This document shows, piece after piece, positions 42,727-50,654 of a stretch of 64,000 nucleotides of DNA. How positions within the stretch are numbered: position 1 is the first letter of the stretch; every line of letters begins with the position of its first letter. The notes below the pieces were generated by a model, which was not told the origin of the DNA, ran no database searches, and saw only the letters and a program-made list of their open reading frames with translations. The translations under genes and the position numbers were made by a program. The stretch comes from Burkholderia sp. WP9 (GTDB lineage: Bacteria; Pseudomonadota; Gammaproteobacteria; Burkholderiales; Burkholderiaceae): assembly GCF_900104795.1 (NCBI RefSeq), contig NZ_FNTG01000001.1, positions 4,154,001 to 4,218,000 on the forward strand, written 5' to 3'.

Positions 42727-43253
42727 TAAAGCCTGTCGAACAGTCGCAACAGTTGCTCGCTGCCGCACCAACGCTCTACTTGAACTACGGGGGCGTGCTA
42801 AATGCCGGTCACGGCTTGTTGGACGCCAACGCCGTCATAACTTTGGATTCAGGTCGGCCGCCGTTCGAGTACGCACCCTGTCTTGTGGACGTCCTCGCGC
42901 CGTGGCCACAAGTGCAAATCATTGTGACCACATCCTGGTTGCAGACGCTCGGTGCCGAGAAGACCATCGCATTGCTACCAGACGAGTTGCGCCGCAGAGT
43001 GGTGGGTACGACGCTCGGAACGCCACCTCGATTAGGTGAAATCAAGGACGGTACTGCGAAAACAATGTCCGTTATTCGTCACGCAGCCAAACACGGACTG
43101 ACGCGATGGTTGGCGCTCGACGACGAAGCCTGGGGAGTGCCATCGGACTTTGAGCAGCATTTCTTGCACACAAACCCGGACACCGCACTGGGCGCGCCGG
43201 GAGCGGGCAAACAGTTACGAGAGTGGCTGGCTGCGAACTGCCTCTGTGGCTGA
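42723..43253 (+). CDS. HAD-like protein with altered active site
   Basis: A 176-residue protein resembling the HAD-like domain family found in RNA-repair and related proteins. Recognisable parts are TLYLNYGGVLNAGHG at the start, IIVTTSWLQTLG in the middle and LALDDEAWGVPSDF near the end. In active members the first motif reads DxDGVL, with Asp as nucleophile. Here it is NYGGVL, so the nucleophile and general acid are replaced and phosphatase activity is doubtful. It overlaps the preceding small ORF by four bases. Confidence 0.65.
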   Translation: MIKPVEQSQQLLAAAPTLYLNYGGVLNAGHGLLDANAVITLDSGRPPFEYAPCLVDVLAPWPQVQIIVTTSWLQTLGAEKTIALLPDELRRRVVGTTLGTPPRLGEIKDGTAKTMSVIRHAAKHGLTRWLALDDEAWGVPSDFEQHFLHTNPDTALGAPGAGKQLREWLAANCLCG

Positions 43254-43334
43254 TACGCCAGACGCAGTGCAATCAGCGGGGCCTTCCCGCTTTCTTTGAA
43301 GGCGCGCCCGCAATGCAGGCTAGGGAGAGATTCT

Positions 43335-43703
43335 ATGGAACTGCCGAACTACCCACGGTTAGCAATTAGCCGAAACTATTTGCGCGATGCTCGACAGATG
43401 GAGCTGTCGTCATCGACCCGCCTGCGATGCGCGTGGGAATCGATTTATTTTTGCTGCTGTGAAGTCGCCGCCCTCCAAGGTCGTCAACTGGACGGTCTGG
43501 AGCATCCGGAAGCCGACATTGTTGACAACGCATTGCGAGCCATCGCGTTGCCTGAGGACGAGCAACGTCATGTTTTAGAGATGTTCAATTGGGCGGTATA
43601 TCAAGAGCCGCTTCTACCTGGGCCCTCTCTGACGGAAGATGCTTGCGATTTAGCCGAGGAATTTCACGATTGCAAGGTCGCAATTGCTTTGGCGAAGAAA
43701 TAA
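43335..43703 (+). CDS. Small helical protein paired with DUF6088-like gene
   Basis: A 122-residue protein from the ATG at 43335 (after AGGGAGAG). It is predicted helical, with RLRCAWESIYFCCCEVA, a cysteine cluster, and an acidic second half. The overall look recalls HEPN-type helical proteins, but a clear HEPN catalytic RxxxxH motif is absent. It ends three bases before the DUF6088-like gene, so the two are probably one operon and could be toxin-antitoxin-like partners; that is inference. Confidence 0.55.
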   Translation: MELPNYPRLAISRNYLRDARQMELSSSTRLRCAWESIYFCCCEVAALQGRQLDGLEHPEADIVDNALRAIALPEDEQRHVLEMFNWAVYQEPLLPGPSLTEDACDLAEEFHDCKVAIALAKK

Positions 43704-43706
43704 GCA

Positions 43707-44204
43707 ATGACCAAGCTAACAGACTTACTTCCAGAAGAAAACGTCGTGGCCTCTCGAGCAAAAGGTCTCAGGATGAAAGTTGAGGACCGGGTCACGGCTT
43801 TCATTGCTGGATGTGAAGGAGTTGTCATTCTCCGCTCTGAACTTGCAGGTCTGGGAAGTCCAGCGCAGTTAGGGCGCGTTCTACGCAAATTCGTCCAGAC
43901 GCGCAAGCTTGTCCGCGTAAGTTGGGGAAGTTACGTGAAAACGCGCTTGAATCGGTACAACGGGCAGCTCGGCCCTACCGCGACTTTTGAAGAAATCGCT
44001 GCGGAAGTCTTCCGAAAGCTGAAAATCGATGTCGAGCCCGGTGAGCTCGCCCGTGACTACAACGCAGGCCGAACAACGCAAGTGCCCATGCTTGCGGTAG
44101 TAGACACCGGGAAGCGTCGCATTAGTCGAAAGATACAGGTTGGAAGCAGAAGCGTTTCTTACGAGCGCGAACGCGTGAACGAGCGCAAGCGTTCGGGAGC
44201 ATAA
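43707..44204 (+). CDS. DUF6088-like protein (AbiEi-antitoxin-like)
   Basis: A 165-residue protein similar to the DUF6088 family. It has an N-terminal winged helix (VVILRSELAGLGSPAQLGRVL, KLVRVSWGSYVK) like type IV antitoxin AbiEi, then VPMLAVVDTGKRRISRKIQVG near the C-terminus. Such proteins often act as transcriptional autoregulators with a neighbouring effector. The partner here is probably the small gene just upstream, or the one at 44247. Confidence 0.65.
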   Translation: MTKLTDLLPEENVVASRAKGLRMKVEDRVTAFIAGCEGVVILRSELAGLGSPAQLGRVLRKFVQTRKLVRVSWGSYVKTRLNRYNGQLGPTATFEEIAAEVFRKLKIDVEPGELARDYNAGRTTQVPMLAVVDTGKRRISRKIQVGSRSVSYERERVNERKRSGA

Positions 44205-44246
44205 AAGTACGGAGACCGATTTGCCACTCAAAGTTTGGAGCACCAT

Positions 44247-45260
44247 ATGGCTAACCGCGGATGGGACCTCGCAATGCAGCGGATAGGCGCGGAGTTCGAT
44301 ATCGCGCAATTTGTGGCGTCAATGCTTGTACGCAAAATTGCCGCGAACAACTTCCGGCTAGCGGCGACGGACCGCATCAAGGTCGCACACTTGCCGGATG
44401 AGGTCATCGCGCGTATCGAGCACATCGTTCTCGAAGCTCACCTTGAAGCCGGTGAAAATATCGCCGAAGAAATCCTCCGCGAGGACCTTTGGCAGCAAGC
44501 ACTAACGACTCGGCGCGAGATGATTGCGAGTGGTGAGCTAATTCCAGAGGCGGAATTTCGCAGGCGTGGCGGCCTGACCGCGCGACGGCTCGCCATGCTC
44601 CTGGCAGACGACAGCGTTTTTACGATTGAGGTCGACGGCGTGGAGTACTACCCCGCTGTGCTTGCAGACCCAGCGCTTGACCGCGATAGATTGCAGGCAG
44701 TTTGCAGAATCATCGTTCCGGCGCCGCCAGACTCCCGGCTTGATTTTCTTACGTCGCGGCGTGGAAGCCTCGGTGACCGCAGTCCACTACAAATGCTCAG
44801 CAACAACAGTGATTTCGAAAGGCTTCGACGGATAGCTGCTCGTTGGGCCGCAGAATGGTCGCGCACCGTCGTGAAGATGTTTGCGGGTGAACATCAAATC
44901 GAGCCGAGCGATGTTGAACCGCTGTACACAGCGGCAACGGAAATTGACCCCAGGAAATCACTGTGGGCACGAGCATCCGAAGCGCTTCAAATGCATGGAT
45001 ACGAGTGGCCGCTGGGCCCATATCAGGAGGCTCGTATATTTACGCTTTTCGTCGAGCAGCAAGCGGCTGGGGATTCCACGCCAATATCGGAAGCTTGCGT
45101 TCAAATCCTTGTCGCCGGCGAGCTTGTTCGAATCCGAATCGTAGCTGCGCCAGGCACTGCGCTCAACTCGCAAACAATAGCGACCGGCAAGCACAAGACG
45201 TTTGTTGACGTCGCGAAGCGAGTTATCGCTCACCTCGTCGCGCAAAGCGCTGGCCGCTGA
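44247..45260 (+). CDS. Hypothetical protein with ParS/MbcA-like segment
   Basis: A 337-residue protein from the ATG at 44247, preceded by TTGGAGC. The middle contains LDFLTSRRGSLGDRSPLQML, which resembles the C-terminal toxin-binding segment of Xre/MbcA/ParS antitoxins, preceded by a winged-helix-like AEFRRRGGLTARRLAMLLADD. The C-terminal third is unfamiliar. It is followed after six bases by the DUF2442-like gene, so the two are likely translated together. Function unknown. Confidence 0.55.
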   Translation: MANRGWDLAMQRIGAEFDIAQFVASMLVRKIAANNFRLAATDRIKVAHLPDEVIARIEHIVLEAHLEAGENIAEEILREDLWQQALTTRREMIASGELIPEAEFRRRGGLTARRLAMLLADDSVFTIEVDGVEYYPAVLADPALDRDRLQAVCRIIVPAPPDSRLDFLTSRRGSLGDRSPLQMLSNNSDFERLRRIAARWAAEWSRTVVKMFAGEHQIEPSDVEPLYTAATEIDPRKSLWARASEALQMHGYEWPLGPYQEARIFTLFVEQQAAGDSTPISEACVQILVAGELVRIRIVAAPGTALNSQTIATGKHKTFVDVAKRVIAHLVAQSAGR

Positions 45261-45266
45261 AGTCTC

Positions 45267-45848
45267 ATGATAAGCCGCATTCGACCGATAGCAGTCGAAG
45301 TAATCGTCGATGATAAAAATCTGACCGTCCTCCTAAAACACGGGGGCACGTTGCGACTTCCGCTGCGATTGTTCCCAAAATTGTGGGTGGCGACCCCGGA
45401 GCAACGTATCAATGTCCGCATATCTGAGTCCGGTGCGGGTCTGCACTGGGACCAACTCGGTGAATATGTTAGCGTCAGCGAGTTGATGCGCGATGCTGCG
45501 AGGCGTCATCGCGACGAACGGCTGAGCTCTCCCGTGCCTGCGGATTTTCCGTGGGACCCAACGCCCGCGTTGCTGTCAGGAACGCAGCCAAAGCTTGCTG
45601 TAAGGCGGATTGAAGGCAGGTTTGTTGTCGGTCTAACAGCGGAGGAGAGGTACGCCCGGTGGGATATGTGCGAGGACTTGGCTCAGCAGTTGGTGCCAAA
45701 GACCTTGAAGGATGCGGCCAAATTTCCCATGCATTCGCGCGACGTCACCCTCAGGCGTATGAGGCGGGCGATTGAAGGCAAACACTGGACGGAGCGTATT
45801 GAGACGGATTGGCTTATTGAACGGCTGCGTAGCTTGTTAGGCTGGTAA
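45267..45848 (+). CDS. DUF2442-like protein
   Basis: A 193-residue protein. The first 80 residues look like DUF2442: AVEVIVDDKNLTVLLKHGGT, then GLHWDQLGEYVSVSELM. The C-terminal half (ERYARWDMCEDLAQQLV and LRRMRRAIEGKHWTERIE) is helical and basic. DUF2442 proteins often sit beside toxin-like partners. It lies six bases after the previous gene. Confidence 0.6.
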   Translation: MISRIRPIAVEVIVDDKNLTVLLKHGGTLRLPLRLFPKLWVATPEQRINVRISESGAGLHWDQLGEYVSVSELMRDAARRHRDERLSSPVPADFPWDPTPALLSGTQPKLAVRRIEGRFVVGLTAEERYARWDMCEDLAQQLVPKTLKDAAKFPMHSRDVTLRRMRRAIEGKHWTERIETDWLIERLRSLLGW

Positions 45849-46245
45849 CGCGCAAATGGACGAATGCTCACTCGTTCGTCGTCGTGATGCCAGTGTGGCG
45901 CGAGAACTGACTGCTGCGGGCGGTGCTTCCCCGAAAATGCAGTGACTTCTTTGCCGAGTTGCCGGACTAAGGCAGTCAGTGGAAATTGTCCTCATAGCGC
46001 ACCCTTGGGACCTGCTAGAAGTAGATATTGGAGTGAGCCGTCGGTGTCCACCTCGCGGCGACGAACTCTTCAAGAGCACCCGCGTTGAATCTGAACATCC
46101 GCTGATTCGGAAGGTTTGCGATGACGTCTGCGAGCGACTCAAGCGGTTCATGACTAGACGGGACTAGCAAGCAGTGTTGAATCCGTCTGTGCGGGGCAGT
46201 AGTATTAGCCTCGACTTTCTGGCCTGTTTCGAACGAGGAGTGAGC
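45849..46245. other. Intergenic region before the Septu-like pair
   Basis: About 400 bases with no supported gene. A 62-codon frame from a GTG at 45979 has no recognisable features. An ACGAA/TTCGT inverted repeat near 45860 may be a weak stem-loop after the previous operon. The region presumably holds the promoter of the Septu-like pair. Confidence 0.5.
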
Positions 46246-46613
46246 GTGTTCAGGGATGTATTTTTTAGTTTGGATAGCCGCGCGGGAATGTCCCTGCCAA
46301 CAGGCAGTATCCTTGTAGTCCCGTCGCCGGACAATTGGAATGACTTTGGTTATCAGACTTTCTGTGATTTCTTGGTTGTTGGAGAATCGACAGAACGGAA
46401 ATTTCATCTGGCGTTTCTCGACCCTTCGCACAAAGTTCGAGATGTAATCAATGCCGTAGTGAATATCCCAAGCGAGGCCGTCGCGGCACACGCGCTACCG
46501 GACTTTTTCTCGCTTCAGACTGAGATGGAGCAGTATCGGGAACTCGTTTCAAAATTTGGTCCGGAAGAGGCCCAGTGGATTTTGCGTTCACTGCATGACC
46601 TGCGGCGGTTGTC
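46246..46613 (+). pseudogene. Septu-like ATPase (PtuA-like), 5' part interrupted by IS
   Basis: The first 122 codons of a PtuA-like ATPase gene. The GTG at 46246 follows GAGGAGTGAGC, a good ribosome-binding site. The segment encodes MSLPTGSILVVPSPD and a helical region ending RRLS. The open frame then runs into the IS element to a stop at 46680. Joining base 46613 to base 48249 restores a continuous 546-residue protein, reading LRRLSDAGGLVATRVF across the junction. The product here is therefore split. Confidence 0.75.
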
Positions 46614-46633
46614 AACGTACTTGTCGCGTCACT

Positions 46634-47692
46634 TCATGCGGACTGCTTTAGTTCTTCCGGCTGCATGCGCTCCGGATTGAGCCAGACTTCATCCTTCAAT
46701 TTCCAGTTGCGCGTCGATCGGGACCAACGCCGTGGATTGCGCTGCCTGGCCTGTGCATAAACGGCCTCACGTTGCGCAAGCACTGCAGTCGCCACGCCGT
46801 TATGGCGCTGCACCGGCGTGACGAATTTCAGGCCGCTGTGTTTGTGCTCATGGTTGTACCAGCGCACAAACTGCTGCGTCCAGGCCCGTGCCTCATCCAC
46901 GTTGCCGAACGGCTTGCGTGGGTAGTCGGGCCGGTACTTGCAGGTCCGGAACAGCGACTCCGCGTACGGGTTGTCGTTACTCACACGCGGCCGGCTAAAC
47001 GAGGCCACGACCCCCAGGTTTTCCAGGGTGGCGAGCATCGTCGCACCCTTCATCGGGCTGCCGTTATCCGAGTGCAGCACCAGAGGACGTCCTGCCAGGC
47101 CCTCGGCCAGACTGGCACGCCGCATCAGCAACGCGGCCAGTTCCGCCGATTCGGCTTCATGCACTTCGTGAGCAACAATCTTGCGGCTGAACACGTCCAG
47201 CATCATGTACCAGTAGTAGTACTGGCCCTTGACCGCCGCCGGCATCCACGTGATGTCCCACGACCAGACCTGGTTCGGCGCCGTCGCACAATGACTGGTA
47301 ACCACCCGGGCCGAGGGCTTGCGCGCACGACCCCGGTGGTGCTGCTGCGAAGCGCTGCGCAGCACGCGGTAAAAGCTCGATTCCGACGCGACATACACGC
47401 CGCGATCCGCCAGACTCGGCACGATCTGGCTGGGTGGCAGGCTGGCAAACTCCGCACAGTTTGCGACCTCCAGAATCTGCTGCCGTTCGGCCTCACTCAG
47501 TTTGTTTCGCGGCGGCGGCCGCCCGGTCATCGTGCGGCCATCGGCGAGCACCGCGTCGCCGTTACCCACCCAGCGCTGGAACGTGCGCAGGCTCAGGCCC
47601 AGCTCGTTGCAGGCCTGCTCCAGCCGGCAGCCTGACTGCGCCGCCTCGCGTATCAACGATACACATAACAGGCGATCCGGGACGTTGATCAA
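46634..47692 (-). CDS. IS3-family transposase OrfB (DDE integrase domain)
   Basis: About 352 residues carrying the rve integrase core: first Asp in VWSWDITWM, second in LVLHSDNGSPM, Glu in NPYAESLFRTCKY. An N-terminal HTH_21-like helix region (RLEQACNELGLSLRTFQRW) precedes it. The active protein is probably the OrfAB fusion made by -1 frameshifting at an A7 run (minus strand, 47725-47731), where AAA AAA G changes the frame to SPGDLGRQRGRL. A TTG at 47692 would give OrfB alone. Confidence 0.88.
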   Translation of the reverse strand: MINVPDRLLCVSLIREAAQSGCRLEQACNELGLSLRTFQRWVGNGDAVLADGRTMTGRPPPRNKLSEAERQQILEVANCAEFASLPPSQIVPSLADRGVYVASESSFYRVLRSASQQHHRGRARKPSARVVTSHCATAPNQVWSWDITWMPAAVKGQYYYWYMMLDVFSRKIVAHEVHEAESAELAALLMRRASLAEGLAGRPLVLHSDNGSPMKGATMLATLENLGVVASFSRPRVSNDNPYAESLFRTCKYRPDYPRKPFGNVDEARAWTQQFVRWYNHEHKHSGLKFVTPVQRHNGVATAVLAQREAVYAQARQRNPRRWSRSTRNWKLKDEVWLNPERMQPEELKQSA

Positions 47693-48186
47693 TCGTCCTC
47701 TTTGTCTCCCCAGATCGCCTGGGCTTTTTTTCTCAGAATCAGCAGCGCAGCCGCTTCCGCCAGCGCCTTCTCCTTGCGCTGCAATTCCTTCTCGAGCTGC
47801 TGGATGCGCTTTTTGTCGTCCTTCGACTGCTGGCGCTGCTCGCGTGCCTGCTCCGTGGCATTCGCATTGGCCGAACGGCAAGCGGCCCGCCAGGCGGCTA
47901 TCTGTTCTGGATAAAGACCCTTCCGGCGGCAATACTCGGCCAGCTCCGCTGCATTGAGCGGCGCGCTCTCCAGCACTACTGCAAACTTGTCCTCCGAAGA
48001 CCATCCTTCGGGATTCTTCCCATCGCCAGGCACGACCAACCCTTGTCCTTTCGCCTGTCGGCGCCACGTGTACAACGTCTGTTCGGTAATTCCCGTTTCC
48101 CTGGCCAGCGCCGACACCAGCGCGTTTTCCGGCGGCATCATGCGCCGCACCAGCGCTTCTTTTCTTTCTGCTGAGTAGGCTTTCAT
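47689..48186 (-). CDS. IS3-family transposase OrfA
   Basis: A 165-residue protein with an HTH_Tnp_1-like N-terminus (LVSALARETGITEQTLYTWRRQ), a second helix-turn-helix region (LNAAELAEYCRRKGLYPEQIAAWR) and a coiled-coil (leucine-zipper-like) C-terminus rich in Lys/Glu/Gln. This is the usual DNA-binding subunit of IS3 transposase. Its stop overlaps the orfB frame. Confidence 0.88.
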   Translation of the reverse strand: MKAYSAERKEALVRRMMPPENALVSALARETGITEQTLYTWRRQAKGQGLVVPGDGKNPEGWSSEDKFAVVLESAPLNAAELAEYCRRKGLYPEQIAAWRAACRSANANATEQAREQRQQSKDDKKRIQQLEKELQRKEKALAEAAALLILRKKAQAIWGDKEDD

Positions 48187-48248
48187 TCACCCTGATTTTA
48201 CCGCCCCCGGACCATGTCTATAGGAATCAGATAACACGACAAGTAGTC

Positions 48249-49521
48249 TGACGCCGGGGGCCTGGTAGCAACCCGCGTCTTTGAGCCTTCCGCGAGCTGG
48301 CTCGACGCCGCGCTCGGTAGTCCACAATTCGGAATGTCGTTTATCCGAAATTCGGAGCAGAATTTCGCATTCCACAACGCCGGGTCAGTTCTCCATGGTG
48401 TCGAGCACGAAGATATCAATGCAGCGCCTTCGACGCTTGGGCTTGACTTTAAGCTCGCAGGCTTTTCTTCGGCACACTCGTTCGACTTCACGTTCTCTCC
48501 CAGCTCTCTGCCACCGAAGCGAGTTGCAGTAATGATTGGTAAAAACGGCGTGGGGAAGAGTCGAGCGTTAAATGAATTGGTTTCATCGGCAATTTCCGGT
48601 GCACGCAATTTTCATGACGGGCTTGGAAAGATGCCCCGTCTCAGCAGGATTCTGGCGCTCTGTACACCCGGGGAGGCAGAACACACCTTCCCTGCTGAAC
48701 CGTCAATTGTTTCGAACTTTCGCTACAAACGCATCAGCTCGAACGCATCATCCGGAGAGCAATCGCTGCCGAGCATTCTGGTCAATCTCTCACGGGATAG
48801 ACGCAAGATAGGTGGACGTTGGCGTTGGGACATCTTTGAGGAAAGCATTCGACAAATCGTCGAATTTTCTGACCTCGTCCTCGCTGCCCGTGATGATGCA
48901 CTGGTTCGCGACCGATTGGTGGATATCGAGAGACTGTGGCTCTTTGGTGAACAAGCGAGCGCGGAAGCTCGACAGAAGGTCTCGCTGACAGGGCAACTGA
49001 TGCGGCGCGTCGATGGTGGCGCGGTTAGCCTAAGCAGCGGACAACTCTCCTTTATCCGACTCGCTGTACAGCTATGTACGTTTATCGAAAACGGTTCGCT
49101 GGTGCTGATGGATGAGCCTGAAACTCATTTGCATCCGAATCTGATAACTGGTTTGGTAGCGATGCTCGACAGAATTCTAAGGTTGACGGGGTCCATCGCA
49201 ATAGCAGCAACGCATTCGGCGTACCTGGTACGAGAGGTCCCGCAGAGTCAGGTACATATCATTCGTCAGCCCGAGGCCTCCGGCCCGGTTGAGATTTTGA
49301 AGCCGAGACTCAGGACGTTCGGTGCGGACGTCGGCGCTATATCCCATTTTGTTTTTGGTGACGACATCGTAAATCGACTTATTGAAGAACTCGAACCGAA
49401 AATTCAGGGCGACACTGCTGCGGCGGAACAGTGGCTGGCAAGCGTGGAAAGCGAGCTATCAACCGAGGCCTTTATGCTCCTTACCCGGGAAATCGAAAAG
49501 CGTCGGGGAGCTGCACAATGA
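48249..49521 (+). pseudogene. Septu-like ATPase (PtuA-like), 3' part after IS
   Basis: The main ATPase part of the interrupted gene. It has Walker A IGKNGVGKS (residues 219-227 of the rebuilt protein), an ABC-type signature VSLSSGQLSF, Walker B LVLMDEPETHLHPN and the switch His in AATHS. The frame is open from the IS edge; an internal ATG at 48334 could yield a 395-residue N-terminally truncated ATPase retaining all nucleotide-binding motifs. Its stop overlaps the HNH gene start (ATGA), as in two-gene Septu systems. Whether the truncated form works is unknown. Confidence 0.78.
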
Positions 49522-50390
49522 GGAGACTGGAGCCGCATCCGCATGATGACGACCTCACGATACAGGCGATGGCAACCAACCGCGCGCTGTCTAGTTTCCC
49601 AATGCTGTCAGAGCATTTGACAGCCGTTCGGCGACGATATCTGGACTACATTGCTCATCGCGGCAACCCGTGGACTGTCGGCGCGCCGTTGGAGATGCCG
49701 CCCCCCCTTGCCGATGCCATGCGCACCCACTACGCCACTGAGCCGCGAGGGTTGGAATTTATCGCTCAATTGCGCGAGGCAGGGTCGCCCGATGTGTGTT
49801 CGATGTGCGGCAGTTTGAAGGCCGGCACGCTCGACCACGTGTTGCCGAAAGAGCGCTTCCCTGAGTTCGCCGTCTTTGCCCCAAATCTCGTTCCCGCTTG
49901 CGATTGCAATTCGCTGCGTGGAACCAGATACAAAGGAAGCGAAGAGGGTAGCCGGGTTCTTCATCCGTATTTCGACGATTTCATGAGAACGCGTCTTGTG
50001 AACGTGCAGTTGTCAGGAAATCTGAATCGTCCGTTAGCCGCTGTCCGAATCATCGAGCATGGATTGCCTAAGGAAGATATTGACGCGATACAGTTTCATG
50101 TGGACGCGGTACTGAACAGAAGCAGCTTGTTGATATGGGCGTCTGAGAAATGGGCCACCTTGTGCAGAGACCCGGAATCTGTTCTTCTAACGCTACCTGA
50201 TGGAGGGGTAACGGCAGAAGACGTCCGAACCGCTCTGACTGTACGCCTCCGTGGAGCTGACAGAGAGCACAAAACTCCAAACAATTGGTATTCGATGGTG
50301 TTTCACGGCGTATTGGCTTCTGAAGGCGCCGTCGTTCATATTCTTCGCTGTCTTGAGACCGCGAGAGAGGGAGGCGCCGCCCTACTCTGA
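49518..50390 (+). CDS. HNH endonuclease (PtuB-like)
   Basis: A 290-residue protein starting at the ATG that overlaps the ATPase stop. The HNH/zinc core is CSMCGSLKAGTLDHVLPKE followed by FAVFAPNLVPACDCNSLRG. It has CxxC at both ends, the LDHVLPK His pair region and the central Asn. In Septu systems the PtuB nuclease cuts DNA under control of the PtuA ATPase. The assignment rests on the ATPase-HNH pairing and overlap; retron-associated PtuAB pairs are similar, but no reverse transcriptase or msr/msd is seen beside it. Confidence 0.8.
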   Translation: MRRLEPHPHDDDLTIQAMATNRALSSFPMLSEHLTAVRRRYLDYIAHRGNPWTVGAPLEMPPPLADAMRTHYATEPRGLEFIAQLREAGSPDVCSMCGSLKAGTLDHVLPKERFPEFAVFAPNLVPACDCNSLRGTRYKGSEEGSRVLHPYFDDFMRTRLVNVQLSGNLNRPLAAVRIIEHGLPKEDIDAIQFHVDAVLNRSSLLIWASEKWATLCRDPESVLLTLPDGGVTAEDVRTALTVRLRGADREHKTPNNWYSMVFHGVLASEGAVVHILRCLETAREGGAALL

Positions 50391-50654
50391 CGACGCTGGT
50401 TGCAAGCCAGTTCCTTCGGCGGATGGCTACTTGAAAATAGGTCCAGTTGTGCCGTATGTAACTGCCCAATTCGAGTGATAGCTGCTCGTCATCGTCCCGC
50501 CACATGCTATGAAAAGGACTTGCGCATGCAGTTCAAGTACGCCATTTCTCTTCAAGAGTACGGTATGCCGGATACCGCTGATTCTGCGTTCGCGATGTGG
50601 CGTTTGAACGGCCGTCGTGGCATATTGCGGCCACATTTATAAGGAAGTTACTCG

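Larger units (their letters stand above)
46614..48245 (-). mobile_element. IS3-family insertion sequence
   Basis: A 1.6-kb element with orfA and orfB of an IS3-family transposase on the minus strand. Its ends have imperfect inverted repeats: TACTTGTCGCGTCACTTCAT at 46618-46637, and TACTTGTCGTGTTATCTGAT read inward from 48245. A GTC triplet flanks both sides (46611-46613 and 48246-48248), and removing one copy plus the IS restores the host frame. The left boundary leaves four extra bases (AACG) outside the repeat, so the exact left tip may be off by a few bases. Confidence 0.88.

Noticed and set aside
46246..50390. A retron-type defence unit with PtuAB
   Set aside because: No reverse transcriptase gene or msr/msd-like structure is adjacent; the only reverse transcriptase in the window is the group II intron protein at 15810-17510.
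50526..50642. A 38-codon frame just upstream of the H-NS-like gene
   Set aside because: Short, no clear ribosome-binding site and no recognisable family.
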